Of a DNA stretch of 64,000 nt, positions 24,745 to 34,482 are shown one piece after another (the first letter of the stretch is position 1; each line of letters starts with the position of its first letter). The position numbers and the translations under genes are program-made. The notes beneath the pieces were generated by a model. That model searched no databases. It saw only the letters and a list, made by a program, of their open reading frames with translations, and was not told the DNA's origin. Source of the DNA: Simkaniaceae bacterium (GTDB taxonomy: Bacteria; Chlamydiota; Chlamydiia; Chlamydiales; Simkaniaceae). The DNA lies in NCBI GenBank assembly GCA_018399075.1, contig CP073763.1, positions 992,001 through 1,056,000 on the forward strand, read 5' to 3'.

Positions 24745-27597
24745 TTAGATAAAGTTAAGAGGAATCTCATATTTTGAAAACTCTTTTTGAATCATTCCTT
24801 CAAATTGGGCTGCTTTTCTGGGTTTGCCAAGGCAAATATAGTAGAGAGTCAATTGCTTATAGAGTTGAACTTTTTCCCAAAAAAACGCTTGTCTGAACCA
24901 AGAATTTTCTATGTCAATGTTGTTTTTTAGGAAATGAGCAAGAAGGGCAGGCGAGCGTGGAAAAGTAGTTTCAAGGAGAGAGTCAAAATGTGAAAGGGCT
25001 GCAGCTTCTCCATCAGTTGCGGCAAGATAGCACCCATAAAGGAGAAAGTAGAGGGAAGAAGAATCTTGAATCGGTTTTCCTTCAAAAAGTTTTCCAGGCT
25101 CTCTTTTTTTCCCTGAAAGAAGGAGGGCCCAAATATGGAGCTCCTCAAATTGGTTTGTTCTTTCAAAGTAGGTTAGGAGTTTTGGAGCCTCTTCTAGAGT
25201 GAGTCCTTTAGCAAAAAGGGAGTAGATGAGCCGATCACTCGCTTTTTCCATGACAAGGTCGATCTTTTGAGGAAGAGAGCTATCATCAATAGCGATTTCA
25301 TAAAGGTTTTTAAGGAGAAGAAATTCGGGGTCGGATTCATTGCGATATTTCACACTAATGATAAATTCTATGAGTTTTGGATATCCAAGCTCAAGTAAGG
25401 CTAAAAGGCCATTTTCTAAAAGAAGGAGGCGATGCTTAAATGTTTCAGGGATTCCTTGAATCAATTCATAAAGACTTCCTGGGCGCGCAAGCCAAAAAGA
25501 AAGAAGGATAGAAAGAGCTAGAGATTCTTCGGCTTCACTAGAAAAACTTGGAGGCGTTTTGATAAAGGGGAGGTCTTCCCAGCTTACAGTCAAGTTCCGT
25601 GTAAGGCGGTCGGTTTCAGCTAAATTGTAGACGCGGGGAACGTGGCGGAGTGTTAACAATGTGAAGGCATAAGCACCGATCCGATCTTTCTGTGCTGTTT
25701 CATGCAGGCGAAAGAGAATATGTTCATCAAGAACATAGCGTAAAGGGTGCTTTGGGAACTTTCGGGCAGCAAGCTCTAGACATTTGACTTCTTCTTCAAG
25801 GTTGTTTTCAGCTTGATAAACTAGCGATTTACCAAGGTACTCGATTGGAGCCCCTGGAGTTTTATGAAGGAGTTCAAATTCATCTAGTGCGCGAGCAAAA
25901 TATTCCTTAGCTTTCCCTTTTTTCTTTTTTCCTTCTTCAATAAGGGTAAATCCAGCACGGAAGGTAGCTTCTCGCCCTTCAGGGCGACCCTTAAATGAAT
26001 GGGCGATTCTTCGGTACTCCATTAAGGCGCGACCATAATCTCCGCTTAAAAGAAAGGCATCAGGGACTGAAAGACAATTGACCAAGACGTTTTGACTCCC
26101 TGTCGAAAGGCTTATTGGGGAAATTTCGAATTCGACATCTTTAGAAGCAAGACCAAAATGACCTCCAACAATGGGAACATGACTGAGGTGAGTGAGCTTT
26201 GGTTCATCATTGATTAAGAGACGAAGAACATTGTCTTGCTTTTCAATAGATATGATATAGGTTTCATCCGGTTCTAAGAAAATATCTTCGACCCGTGTGA
26301 CTTCCACGTTATCACGGAAAAGTTTTAATCCTGGATTGTCTTTTGAACCAATCCAAACTAGGTAACCCTTTTCAAGGCCTTCCCGTCCACTATTACTTGG
26401 AACGCACATCATAAAGCCGATGCCTCCACCCTCTTCTTGTATCCGAACTGTGGCCTGAATCTGGATATTTCCAGAATAGGACTCTTTCGAGAGCATCAAG
26501 AGAATCCATTCCATGACTCCAGCATACCGGGAAATTGCAACTTGTTTAGTGAGCATCACACTCTCTTGGAATTCCCAATTAGCAGGATTATTAATATCAA
26601 ACTGCTCGGTAAGGATCCAATCAGGGCGTCCTTGGATATAACGTTGCAGATCGGTAATAATATCACGGACTGATTGATAGCGCTTATCAGTATCTGGATG
26701 AAGACACTTTAATGTAATGCGGGACAGTTGCTGAGTAATCTCTCGATAAGGAGCAACATCTTGTGGGTCAATGGGTGGTTCTGGTCCATTTCTATTGAGT
26801 AGCTCCCTCCATTCTTTAATGGAAGTTGGCCGTTTGTAGGGAACTTCTAGAGTGAGCATAAAGTGGAGAATTACCCCGAGAGAATAAATATCAGACTGAA
26901 TGCTTGCAGGTTGCGCAAAGGCTCGCTCTGGAGCCATATATTCGATTGTTCCAGCAGCTCCTCGAGGATTGGTTCGGCCCTTGTAATTATGGTTAATCTC
27001 CTGCTTCCTTTCTTCCTCTCCTTCAGGGTTAAAAATCTCTGTGGCAACGCCCCAATCTAGAATGGTGACTTCGTTGTACTTTCCAATAATAATATTTTCA
27101 GGCTTTAAGTCGCGGTGGATAAAGCCTTTTTCATGGGTGTGTTCGGAGGCTTGGCAAATGTTTAGAAAAGCAAGCATTAGGGATGGGATCGATCCTCCCA
27201 TGACGTTTAGGGGGTGGCCATGTTCATTCGCAACTCTTGTGGCAATCAGGATTTCTTTTAATGTTTTTCCCTCTAGGTAGGGCATCGTATAGTAGAGGTT
27301 TTCTCCTTCATCATAGAGATCGTAGATGGGAATAATAGAGGGGTGGGATAGCTGAGCTGCTATACGCACCTCTTTTTTAAACCGACGACGCGCCGACTCT
27401 TTCCCTTTTCGTTTAGCAATGATCCGTTTTAGAGCAACCTTCCGGCCACAAATTGGGTCCTCTGCAAGAAAGACTTCTCCCATTCCTCCGCTACCAATCA
27501 AATCAACTAACATGTAGCGGTCAAGCTGAAAGGGGAAGGAATAGCCGGAAGTTTTCTTTTCTTTGTCGCTATCTTTTGGTTTGTCTTCGCGTTCCAT
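24745..27597 (-). CDS. pknD: Serine/threonine protein kinase PknD
   Basis: 950 residues. An N-terminal kinase domain (about 24-330) has GSGGMGEV, the ATP lysine in [15 protein letters not shown] and a DWG in place of the usual DFG. A jelly-roll-like domain (about 350-500) and a long helical TPR-like region follow, the length and layout of chlamydial PknD (about 930 residues, one of two Chlamydia Hanks-type kinases). No transmembrane segment is obvious. Start ATG preceded by CGAGGA. The gene heads a run with the desaturase and valS, and is divergent from trpS. A PP2C phosphatase that could oppose it is encoded at 38466-39242. Confidence 0.95.
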   Translation of the reverse strand: MEREDKPKDSDKEKKTSGYSFPFQLDRYMLVDLIGSGGMGEVFLAEDPICGRKVALKRIIAKRKGKESARRRFKKEVRIAAQLSHPSIIPIYDLYDEGENLYYTMPYLEGKTLKEILIATRVANEHGHPLNVMGGSIPSLMLAFLNICQASEHTHEKGFIHRDLKPENIIIGKYNEVTILDWGVATEIFNPEGEEERKQEINHNYKGRTNPRGAAGTIEYMAPERAFAQPASIQSDIYSLGVILHFMLTLEVPYKRPTSIKEWRELLNRNGPEPPIDPQDVAPYREITQQLSRITLKCLHPDTDKRYQSVRDIITDLQRYIQGRPDWILTEQFDINNPANWEFQESVMLTKQVAISRYAGVMEWILLMLSKESYSGNIQIQATVRIQEEGGGIGFMMCVPSNSGREGLEKGYLVWIGSKDNPGLKLFRDNVEVTRVEDIFLEPDETYIISIEKQDNVLRLLINDEPKLTHLSHVPIVGGHFGLASKDVEFEISPISLSTGSQNVLVNCLSVPDAFLLSGDYGRALMEYRRIAHSFKGRPEGREATFRAGFTLIEEGKKKKGKAKEYFARALDEFELLHKTPGAPIEYLGKSLVYQAENNLEEEVKCLELAARKFPKHPLRYVLDEHILFRLHETAQKDRIGAYAFTLLTLRHVPRVYNLAETDRLTRNLTVSWEDLPFIKTPPSFSSEAEESLALSILLSFWLARPGSLYELIQGIPETFKHRLLLLENGLLALLELGYPKLIEFIISVKYRNESDPEFLLLKNLYEIAIDDSSLPQKIDLVMEKASDRLIYSLFAKGLTLEEAPKLLTYFERTNQFEELHIWALLLSGKKREPGKLFEGKPIQDSSSLYFLLYGCYLAATDGEAAALSHFDSLLETTFPRSPALLAHFLKNNIDIENSWFRQAFFWEKVQLYKQLTLYYICLGKPRKAAQFEGMIQKEFSKYEIPLNFI

Positions 27598-27661
27598 TCC
27601 TCGGAATGTAACAAAATTTTTCCTCTTTATTCAATTGAAAAATAGTTGTAAGATAATGTTT

Positions 27662-28681
27662 ATGTCTAAAAAAGAGATCATCTTAACAGGAGATCGGCCA
27701 ACTGGGCCACTCCACCTTGGTCATTTTGTCGGTTCCCTCCGCTCCCGCGTTGAGCTTCAAGAGTCTCATGATCAATATGTGATGATTGCTGATCTTCAAG
27801 CCTTGACAGATCATGCTAAAGAGTCACAAAAAGTCCATGACAGCGTCCTTCAAGTAGCTCTTGATTATTTAGCCGTTGGAATTGATCCCACAAAAACAAC
27901 AATTTTTATTCAATCCCTTATTCCTGCCCTTTCAGAACTTACCATGTACTACCTCAATCTTGTGACTTGGAATCGTCTTAAACATAACCCTACGGTTAAA
28001 CAAGAGATTGTCCAAAAAGGATTTGGAGAAAGCGTTCCTGCAGGATTTATGACCTATCCTGTATCCCAAGCTGCCGATATTACTGCCTTTAAAGCAACCC
28101 TTGTTCCCGTTGGTGAAGATCAAAAACCGATGATTGAGCAAACGAATGAGATCGTTCGCGCCTTTAACCGTACCTACAAGACCGATGTTCTCGTTGAGGC
28201 AAAAGCCCTAATTCCAAAAATTGCCCGACTTCCAGGGACTGATGGACAGGCTAAAATGGGAAAATCACTCAATAATGCGATCTTTCTTTCTGATACTCCT
28301 GATCAAGTCGCTAAGAAAGTAAAAAAGATGTACACCGATCCAGGTCATCTTCGGATTGAAGATCCCGGTAAAGTTGAAGGAAATCCTGTCTTTGGTTATC
28401 TCGATGCATTCGGTACTGATCAAGATAAGATTCAAGAGCTCAAAGCTTACTACCAAAGAGGGGGTCTTGGTGATGGTACAGTCAAAAAATATCTCTTAGA
28501 AGTTCTTTTAGAATTCTTAGAGCCAATTCATAAAAGGCGTGCAGAGTTCGAACAAGATAGTGGAGCTGTGATGGAGCTTCTCCGCAAAGGGACTGAAAAG
28601 GCGAATGAAACCGCTTCTAAAACTCTATCAGAGGTTAAAGAAGCCGTAGGCATTCTTTACTTCCAAAATGCATCTGTATGA
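27662..28681 (+). CDS. trpS: Tryptophanyl-tRNA synthetase
   Basis: 339 residues from the ATG at 27662 (another ATG lies two codons upstream; the longer frame back to 27563 is antisense to pknD and lacks homology). HIGH-type motif [13 protein letters not shown] near residue 14 and KMSKS-type [11 protein letters not shown] near 198. It charges tRNA-Trp. Stop codon overlaps the next start by 4 bases. Confidence 0.95.
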   Translation: MSKKEIILTGDRPTGPLHLGHFVGSLRSRVELQESHDQYVMIADLQALTDHAKESQKVHDSVLQVALDYLAVGIDPTKTTIFIQSLIPALSELTMYYLNLVTWNRLKHNPTVKQEIVQKGFGESVPAGFMTYPVSQAADITAFKATLVPVGEDQKPMIEQTNEIVRAFNRTYKTDVLVEAKALIPKIARLPGTDGQAKMGKSLNNAIFLSDTPDQVAKKVKKMYTDPGHLRIEDPGKVEGNPVFGYLDAFGTDQDKIQELKAYYQRGGLGDGTVKKYLLEVLLEFLEPIHKRRAEFEQDSGAVMELLRKGTEKANETASKTLSEVKEAVGILYFQNASV

Positions 28682-29142
28682 AGCCTCTTAAAAAAGACTG
28701 GAAATATTACTTAGGAATGACCTTTCTCATCCTAAGTTTTCTGATTCCCGCAATTGGATTTATCTTTCCGTTTCTTGGTTTACCAACAGCCCTTGCAGCC
28801 GCTTTGCTTGGCGTGTTTACAGTTGGTATTCCTGAAGTTATGATCCTCTTAGCGGTTCTTCTTCTTGGAAAAGAGACCTTTAACTATTATAAAAATAAGA
28901 TTTTCAAAAGGAAATATCCTCCAAAACCTGTCTCGAAGTTCCGTTACTATTTTGGGCTGGTGATTTTCCTAGCTAGCCCTATCCCTCTTTACATGAATGG
29001 TTATTCTCCAGACCTCCTTCCTGAGGGAGGACGCCACTACATCCTTATAGCAGGTGACCTAGCCTTTGTTCTGAGCTTCTTTATTCTTGGAGGGGGCTTT
29101 TGGGAGAAAATCAAAGCCCTATTTCGCTGGGAATCAAGATAG
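28678..29142 (+). CDS. Small membrane protein of the transporter-suffix-domain type
   Basis: 154 residues with four hydrophobic helices in two pairs. The KDWKYYLGM start, the [14 protein letters not shown] and [18 protein letters not shown] segments resemble what is annotated elsewhere as transporter suffix domain-containing protein, a short membrane protein of unknown role. Overlaps trpS by 4 bases. Confidence 0.7.
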   Translation: MKPLKKDWKYYLGMTFLILSFLIPAIGFIFPFLGLPTALAAALLGVFTVGIPEVMILLAVLLLGKETFNYYKNKIFKRKYPPKPVSKFRYYFGLVIFLASPIPLYMNGYSPDLLPEGGRHYILIAGDLAFVLSFFILGGGFWEKIKALFRWESR

Positions 29143-29184
29143 TTATTATTTGAATAATACTAGTCTAATGAATAGGAATTCTAT

Positions 29185-29213
29185 TTGCATTTTTCTCTAG
29201 ATTTCTCTATGTT
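29185..29213 (+). promoter_or_regulatory. Predicted promoter of the lipase-like gene
   Basis: TTGCAT -35 box (29185-29190), 17-base spacer, TATGTT -10 box (29208-29213), then an AAAGGA site before the ATG at 29240. Confidence 0.4.
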
Positions 29214-29239
29214 ATTTCACAAATTTAAAGGATATTATC

Positions 29240-30871
29240 ATGGTAGATGCCGTTTCAAATGGCCCTATTGAGGGTGAGATTTTAACTTCTGCTATTGTTG
29301 ATGAGCCAAAAGTCGAAGAAACTCCAAAAAAAAAGAGTTCTGAATCGATCGATTCGAAAGGTCGCTTAAAGAAATTTCTTGAAAACGGAGGGGCTCAACA
29401 TGCGTATCACGAGCTCTTAAAAACTCTCTATGGAGAAAAGCTTGTTCAGCGAGCTTTTCCTAAAGGATGGAAGGAGACGCTATCTCAAGACAATTGTCTT
29501 GAAATACTGGAACGTATTGGTCATAGCTTGACCCTCGAAGACTTAGAAGGCTTTTATGCAGAGCTTAAAAGTGGCACTATCAAAAGTGAAGTGTTAAAAC
29601 ATGCAATGGTTCCCTATCTACGGATGTGGTGGTCGGGAAGTGTCCGAGAGCTTCCTCCCTATTGGATGGCACACTTTATTGATCTTTTTCGCAATCCCTT
29701 AAAAGAGTTAAAGCTTGGTATTGAAGCCGAAAAAATCAACCATATTGATAAAGGGGCAACCCTTTATACCCATTATAGTCATCAAGTGAGCCGTCTCCAG
29801 GAAAAGGGGGAACGTTCTCGCCCTGAGTTCTATTATGCCTCGCGTGAACTTTTAGCAAAGTCGGTTGCTTATGCAGACCCACAAAGTGTTAAAGATGGAG
29901 CGATTATCCCCGTTTTTAATGTAGAGCTTGGGCGGCAGGTGTTTTATACCCTAAAAGGACAGGTTCATAATAGTGGCCTTCATGCCTACCTTTTTGTTCC
30001 CCTAGAAAAAGGAGAAGAATTTCCAGCACAGCTCCTTTTTCGAGGAACCAATGGTTACGCAAGTGTGGGGAGAGATCTTGATTCGTGTGGAGTTGGTAAA
30101 AGGGTTTTTGCTGCAAATGTTCATAAAATCGAAGCTCTTGTGAAGGAGGCTAAAACAAGTAAGATTGAGGTGATTGGACATTCACTAGGAGCTGCTGATG
30201 CCCAAAGAGGCGTTGCGCTCCTTGTCGATCCCCAAAAGACATTTAATTTTAAGGAGATTTCTCTCTATGCTTTTTGTGCACCAAGACTTGAGATTGAAAG
30301 GGTCAACAAATGGAAAGCAGAACTTAAAGCTTTAGCAGAAGAGAACAAACACCCAGTGATTCGACTCAATTTCGCTCATCATGAAAGTGATGTTGTAACT
30401 TGGACAGGAGACTCCTATCTATCTGGAGCCGAACTTGACTTTATATATAGCAATTACTTAACTGTTCGCTCGAATTCAGGAGCACTGCAAACGCCTGATC
30501 ATCATACAACATCATTCTACCTCGATGGAAATTTCAACTTTGAGATTGATGGACGTACTTTTGAGTTTAGAAAGAGTTTTCCTAATGCAGAGTTGTCTTC
30601 TGAACTTCAAAAGCTTGAAGAAATTGAAAACTCCTGGCAATGGTGGCGAGGGGTCAAAAGTTATTTTATTAAGGTAGAATCGAAAGAAGAGATTGAAAGG
30701 CGAATAGAAGAAATGCAGCGACACCAAGCAGATATCAGTGCAATGGAGAAAGGAGGATCACAACATTCCTGGATGGTTTATTCCGGATGGAGTGCTATTC
30801 GCTACACCGTTCAGCCCGTTGTCTATTATACCTTTGAAGGAATCCGAGCGCTTGGAAGGTGGAGGGGGTAA
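29240..30871 (+). CDS. Large lipase-like alpha/beta hydrolase, possible effector
   Basis: 543 residues with a polar N-terminus and no Sec signal. A class 3 lipase-like core is seen from about 240 to 430: FRGTNGYASVG (oxyanion-type loop), the nucleophile elbow IGHSLGAAD (Ser about residue 315), an aspartate in HESDVVTWTGD near 385, and a histidine pair in PDHHTTSFY near 420 that could complete the triad. The N-terminal 230 residues and the helical C-terminus are not recognised. Size, polar N-terminus and lineage make a type III secreted effector possible, but this is inference. Its stop abuts that of the convergent gene at 30872. Confidence 0.72.
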   Translation: MVDAVSNGPIEGEILTSAIVDEPKVEETPKKKSSESIDSKGRLKKFLENGGAQHAYHELLKTLYGEKLVQRAFPKGWKETLSQDNCLEILERIGHSLTLEDLEGFYAELKSGTIKSEVLKHAMVPYLRMWWSGSVRELPPYWMAHFIDLFRNPLKELKLGIEAEKINHIDKGATLYTHYSHQVSRLQEKGERSRPEFYYASRELLAKSVAYADPQSVKDGAIIPVFNVELGRQVFYTLKGQVHNSGLHAYLFVPLEKGEEFPAQLLFRGTNGYASVGRDLDSCGVGKRVFAANVHKIEALVKEAKTSKIEVIGHSLGAADAQRGVALLVDPQKTFNFKEISLYAFCAPRLEIERVNKWKAELKALAEENKHPVIRLNFAHHESDVVTWTGDSYLSGAELDFIYSNYLTVRSNSGALQTPDHHTTSFYLDGNFNFEIDGRTFEFRKSFPNAELSSELQKLEEIENSWQWWRGVKSYFIKVESKEEIERRIEEMQRHQADISAMEKGGSQHSWMVYSGWSAIRYTVQPVVYYTFEGIRALGRWRG

Positions 30872-31234
30872 TTATTCCTTCTCATCGTCATCAATATCGA
30901 TAATAGGAGTATCTTCTTCATCCTCTCCCGTTTCAGATTTCACCCATTCCTTACAAAGAATATAAACAGCAGCCATAATAAAGAGGATGGGAACAAGAAT
31001 CTTCCATGAGATATTGAATTGGGCAATAATAAAGAACCCAACAAAAACAAAAAGACTAATCGCAGCGTCATGAATCCGCCCCTGAAGGAACTGCTTTAAA
31101 GCTAGGGGAATTCCAATGACAAGCATAATTCCTGGCCACCAGGAGTCAATGAAAAAAATGATGGCTAGTCCAATCAAAAAAAGAGCTGTTGAAAGGGCTT
31201 TTGCTTTGTTTGTTGCTATGAGAGGCTTTGACAT
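30872..31234 (-). CDS. Small membrane protein with acidic tail
   Basis: 120 residues: four short hydrophobic segments (two hairpins, about 9-45 and 55-90), then a strongly acidic C-terminus rich in Asp and Glu. LiaI/LiaF-like two-hairpin membrane proteins look similar but I cannot assign a family. Eight bases downstream of the SpoIID-type gene; probably third gene of the ruvB operon. Confidence 0.6.
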   Translation of the reverse strand: MSKPLIATNKAKALSTALFLIGLAIIFFIDSWWPGIMLVIGIPLALKQFLQGRIHDAAISLFVFVGFFIIAQFNISWKILVPILFIMAAVYILCKEWVKSETGEDEEDTPIIDIDDDEKE

Positions 31235-31242
31235 AGACAGTC

Positions 31243-32481
31243 CTATCGGTGTAAGAGTCGGTATTTTTTCTTTGTTACTTCCTTTTGCTTTGGAGAAACA
31301 AAAGAACGTTTTTTGCTTGAAACGATTGCTTTAGGATAAGCCCGCATCTTTTCAATTGAGGTATTGGGGAAAAACATTGAAAGGATAGCTGGAGCTTCAT
31401 CACCACGCTCAGCCATTTGGCTCGCACTATAGAGGCATAGGCCTACTCCATTTCCTTGTCCATACCCTTCAAAGAGAGCAATATTTCCCTTAATGCTAAC
31501 ATTAAAGTCATTGCTCTTGAGTTTATCTTTTCCAAGTTTTTCTTGCAGTGTTGCAAAATTAATGTCTTCTGTATGTGATCCATCATGAAGACGAGTTGCA
31601 TAGACTTTGCCTGAGGTATGATCGACAAAAAGATCCATCCCTGTCACGCGGTTTGTTTTAACAACTTTTGCCAGTTCTTGGGTATCGATAGTTAAAGACC
31701 AGCGGGTATCTTTTCGGTTTTTGCTAGCAAATTGTGATTCAATTCCATCAGGAGTCGAAGTGTTTTTTCTGAAGATAGAAGAGTAACTTGCTGTTTTTCC
31801 TCCGCAATTTTCTGTCCAAGAACCTGGAAAGGGTTGTTCTTCATAGGTCATGACAAGGTGCTTTGTGTTATCAACAGCTCTGTCTAGTGCAAGATTTTGG
31901 AGAATCAAGGCATTTCCATGGTAACCAACTTCTTCTTTTGTCACATGCCAAAAAGCATCATAATTAAGGAGCGCTTTGTAGTAGGCATCGGTTCGTGCAA
32001 TGATAGCAATGGCATCAATGACATTAGCAGGTAGGGTTGTGGGGATGGTTTCGTTGAGAATTGTTTTTACATAGGTCTCAACATCGACTTCATTAATAAT
32101 ACTTAGCTGATTTTCAATATGATAAACTTCAATTGCTCCACGATATTGAACACCATTAACAAGGAAGGTTGTATCAGGGCTTGTGGGAACCACTTGAATT
32201 TGATAGATACCTAAGAAGTTTTCACCCCATTTAATCCCTTCTTCATGGGGATATAGATAAAAACGCTTTCCCCATCTTCCTGAACTTTCTTTTTTACCGT
32301 TCTCTGGATTGTAGACAGCATAAGGACCTCTTGCTTCAAGAAGAATTCCATCTGATCCTTTCTCTAAAAGGATTTTAATCGTTGCCGGCTTTTCTTCATT
32401 TTTATCAGAGGATGTTATCTTTTCTCCACTAAAGGCAAATAGGGGCAAACAGAGTAAAAGTAATAGAATTTTAGCTTTCAT
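31243..32481 (-). CDS. spoIID: SpoIID/LytB-domain protein (septal peptidoglycan-acting candidate)
   Basis: 412 residues with a signal peptide (about 1-18). The SpoIID domain (about 110-380) shows INEVDVETYVKTILNETIP, AIAIIARTDAYY and GQGNGVGLCLYSASQMAERG; the glutamate in ILNE is the catalytic residue position in SpoIID lytic transglycosylases. Chlamydiae keep a SpoIID homologue that has been reported to act on septal peptidoglycan. Its start overlaps the ruvB stop by 11 bases, the same pairing I recall for CT041-CT040. Confidence 0.85.
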   Translation of the reverse strand: MKAKILLLLLCLPLFAFSGEKITSSDKNEEKPATIKILLEKGSDGILLEARGPYAVYNPENGKKESSGRWGKRFYLYPHEEGIKWGENFLGIYQIQVVPTSPDTTFLVNGVQYRGAIEVYHIENQLSIINEVDVETYVKTILNETIPTTLPANVIDAIAIIARTDAYYKALLNYDAFWHVTKEEVGYHGNALILQNLALDRAVDNTKHLVMTYEEQPFPGSWTENCGGKTASYSSIFRKNTSTPDGIESQFASKNRKDTRWSLTIDTQELAKVVKTNRVTGMDLFVDHTSGKVYATRLHDGSHTEDINFATLQEKLGKDKLKSNDFNVSIKGNIALFEGYGQGNGVGLCLYSASQMAERGDEAPAILSMFFPNTSIEKMRAYPKAIVSSKKRSFVSPKQKEVTKKKYRLLHR

Positions 32482-33505
32482 CGAGCTTCTCTCCAGAAAA
32501 TTGATTAGGAGCCACTGGGCGTCCTAGATGTTGATAGGCGAGTTTAGTCACTTCTCTTCCTCTTTGGGTCCTTCTAATAAAGCCTTGCATAATGAGGAAA
32601 GGTTCATGAACCTCTTCAAGGGTTGTTGATTCTTCTCCAAGGGCTGCTGCAATTGTACTAATTCCAACTGGTCCACCTTCGTGATGGTCAATAATATGCT
32701 GTAGCATCCGCTTGTCCATTTCGTCAAGCCCTCGGAAATCAATATCGAGCATTTCCAGGGCAGTCCGAGTGGTGATTTTATCAAGCTTATTGTCACTCCG
32801 CATTTGTGCATAATCGCGCACCCATTTTAAAAGATTATTTGCAATCCTAGGGGTTCCACGTGAGCGTTTTGCAATTTCCAGTATCGAATCCTCATTAATT
32901 TCAACGCTGAGAATTGTGGAAGAGCGCATAAGGATGTCTGCCACAAATTCTGAGGCATAATAGTCAAGGCGACAGGTGAAGCCAAAGCGGGATCTGAGGG
33001 GAGCACTGAGCAGCCCCATCCGAGTTGTGGCTCCGACAAGAGTAAATGGGTTAAGGGTGACTTGAACGCTGCGCGCTTGAGGACCTGAATCGAGTAAAAG
33101 ATCGAGTTTAAAATCTTCCATAGCAGGGTAAAGATACTCTTCAACATTTCGGCTAAGGCGATGAATTTCATCTATAAAGAGGATATCTCCTTCTTTTAAG
33201 TTAGTGAGAATTCCAGCTAAGTCAGCAGGTTTTTCAATGGCAGGGCCTGAAGCGATGACAAGATCTGTTCCCATTTCGCTGGCAAGAATATGGGCAAGAG
33301 TTGTCTTTCCTAGTCCTGGAGGTCCATGAAAAAGTGCATGACCAAGGGCTTCGCCCCGTTTTTTTGCTGCTCCGACAAAAACCTTTAATTTTTCAATAGC
33401 AGCAGGCTGTCCAATAAATTCATCCAAACTGCTCGGCCTAAGTCGTAGTTCTAGTTTATTGTCTTTCTTTTCCCATGAGGATTGTATAAATGGAGGTTTT
33501 GTCAT
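32471..33505 (-). CDS. ruvB: Holliday junction branch migration helicase RuvB
   Basis: 344 residues. Walker A GPPGLGKTTLA near 65, Walker B FIDEIH near 110, sensor GATTRMGLLSAPLRSRFG near 160, and the C-terminal winged helix with GFIRRTQRGR. Drives branch migration with RuvA. First gene of the operon, divergent from dcd with 123 bases between starts. Confidence 0.97.
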   Translation of the reverse strand: MTKPPFIQSSWEKKDNKLELRLRPSSLDEFIGQPAAIEKLKVFVGAAKKRGEALGHALFHGPPGLGKTTLAHILASEMGTDLVIASGPAIEKPADLAGILTNLKEGDILFIDEIHRLSRNVEEYLYPAMEDFKLDLLLDSGPQARSVQVTLNPFTLVGATTRMGLLSAPLRSRFGFTCRLDYYASEFVADILMRSSTILSVEINEDSILEIAKRSRGTPRIANNLLKWVRDYAQMRSDNKLDKITTRTALEMLDIDFRGLDEMDKRMLQHIIDHHEGGPVGISTIAAALGEESTTLEEVHEPFLIMQGFIRRTQRGREVTKLAYQHLGRPVAPNQFSGEKLDES

Positions 33506-33628
33506 ATTTCAGTCACTTTCTTACTTGGCATGTTATACCTGCACATAAGAAAATAGTAGCAAGAAAAGGATTTCAAGCGCTATATCTAATCTATAAAAAC
33601 CGAAAAAAACTTAAAGCAACGGGGCAAA

Positions 33629-34195
33629 ATGAGCTTACAATCAGATAAATGGATTCGAAAAATGGCATTAGAAGAGGGGATGATTGAACCTTTTGTCGAT
33701 GCACAAGTTAAAAGTATTGAGAATCAGAAAATCGTCAGTTATGGCCTTTCAAGCTATGGATATGATGTCCGCGTAGGAAATCGTTTTAAAGTCTTTACGA
33801 ATGTACATAATACTGTTGTCGATCCTAAAAATTTTAATGAAGATGCTTTTGTCGATATTGAAGGAGATGAGTGCATTATTCCTCCCAACTCATTTGCATT
33901 AGCAAATACTGTTGAATACTTTCGGATACCTAGAGGGTGCCTTACCATTTGTCTAGGAAAATCTACCTATGCACGCTGTGGAATTATTGTGAATGTTACT
34001 CCATTTGAACCAGAATGGGAAGGACATGTAACTATTGAAATTTCAAATACCACTCCTCTTCCTGCTAAGATCTATTCGAATGAAGGGATTGCTCAAGTCC
34101 TCTTCCTGGAAGCAAAAGAAGTCTGTGAAGTCTCCTATGCCGATCGTGCTGGAAAGTATATGAAACAAACGGGGATTACCCTCCCAACAATGTAA
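33629..34195 (+). CDS. dcd: dCTP deaminase
   Basis: 188 residues. Features: [14 protein letters not shown] near 38, the substrate-binding [10 protein letters not shown] near 110 and [17 protein letters not shown] with the catalytic glutamate near 138. It makes dUTP from dCTP for thymidylate synthesis. Adjacent to ruvB as recalled for CT039-CT040. Stop shares one base with the next start (TAATG). Confidence 0.96.
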   Translation: MSLQSDKWIRKMALEEGMIEPFVDAQVKSIENQKIVSYGLSSYGYDVRVGNRFKVFTNVHNTVVDPKNFNEDAFVDIEGDECIIPPNSFALANTVEYFRIPRGCLTICLGKSTYARCGIIVNVTPFEPEWEGHVTIEISNTTPLPAKIYSNEGIAQVLFLEAKEVCEVSYADRAGKYMKQTGITLPTM

Positions 34196-34482
34196 TGAAT
34201 AAAGGCTTGCATCACATCTTATTGAAGAACTGGTGGGTGATTGCATTTGTTCTGATGGCTTGTGGCTTTTATCTCCAAGCCATCCACAAAAAAAATCGTC
34301 TTGTGAGGGCTTTGCAAGAAAGAGTGGATCATTTATCTCTTACTAAAAGAGAGGCTGAGGAAGAAAAAGAAGAACTCCTTCTTCGGATACAAAGTCAAGA
34401 AGATCCTGAGTGGTTAGAATTAGTCTTAAAAGAAAAACTCGGAGTTACAGCGGAAGGAGAGCTTAAGGTGGTATTTGAATGA
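34195..34482 (+). CDS. FtsB/DivIC-like septum protein candidate
   Basis: 95 residues: short cytosolic N-terminus, one membrane helix (about 12-27), a coiled coil (about 30-65) and a C-terminal segment DPEWLELVLKEKLGVTAEGELKVVF, which is the layout of FtsB/DivIC divisome proteins (the EW and E-x-LG positions are typical). Chlamydiae lack FtsZ, so such a protein would be of interest for their division. Coupled to dcd by a one-base overlap. Confidence 0.6.
   Translation: MNKGLHHILLKNWWVIAFVLMACGFYLQAIHKKNRLVRALQERVDHLSLTKREAEEEKEELLLRIQSQEDPEWLELVLKEKLGVTAEGELKVVFE

Noticed and set aside
27597-27662. Leaderless trpS transcript from a GATAAT box touching the start codon
   Set aside because: No acceptable -35 partner; spacing too close to judge by eye.
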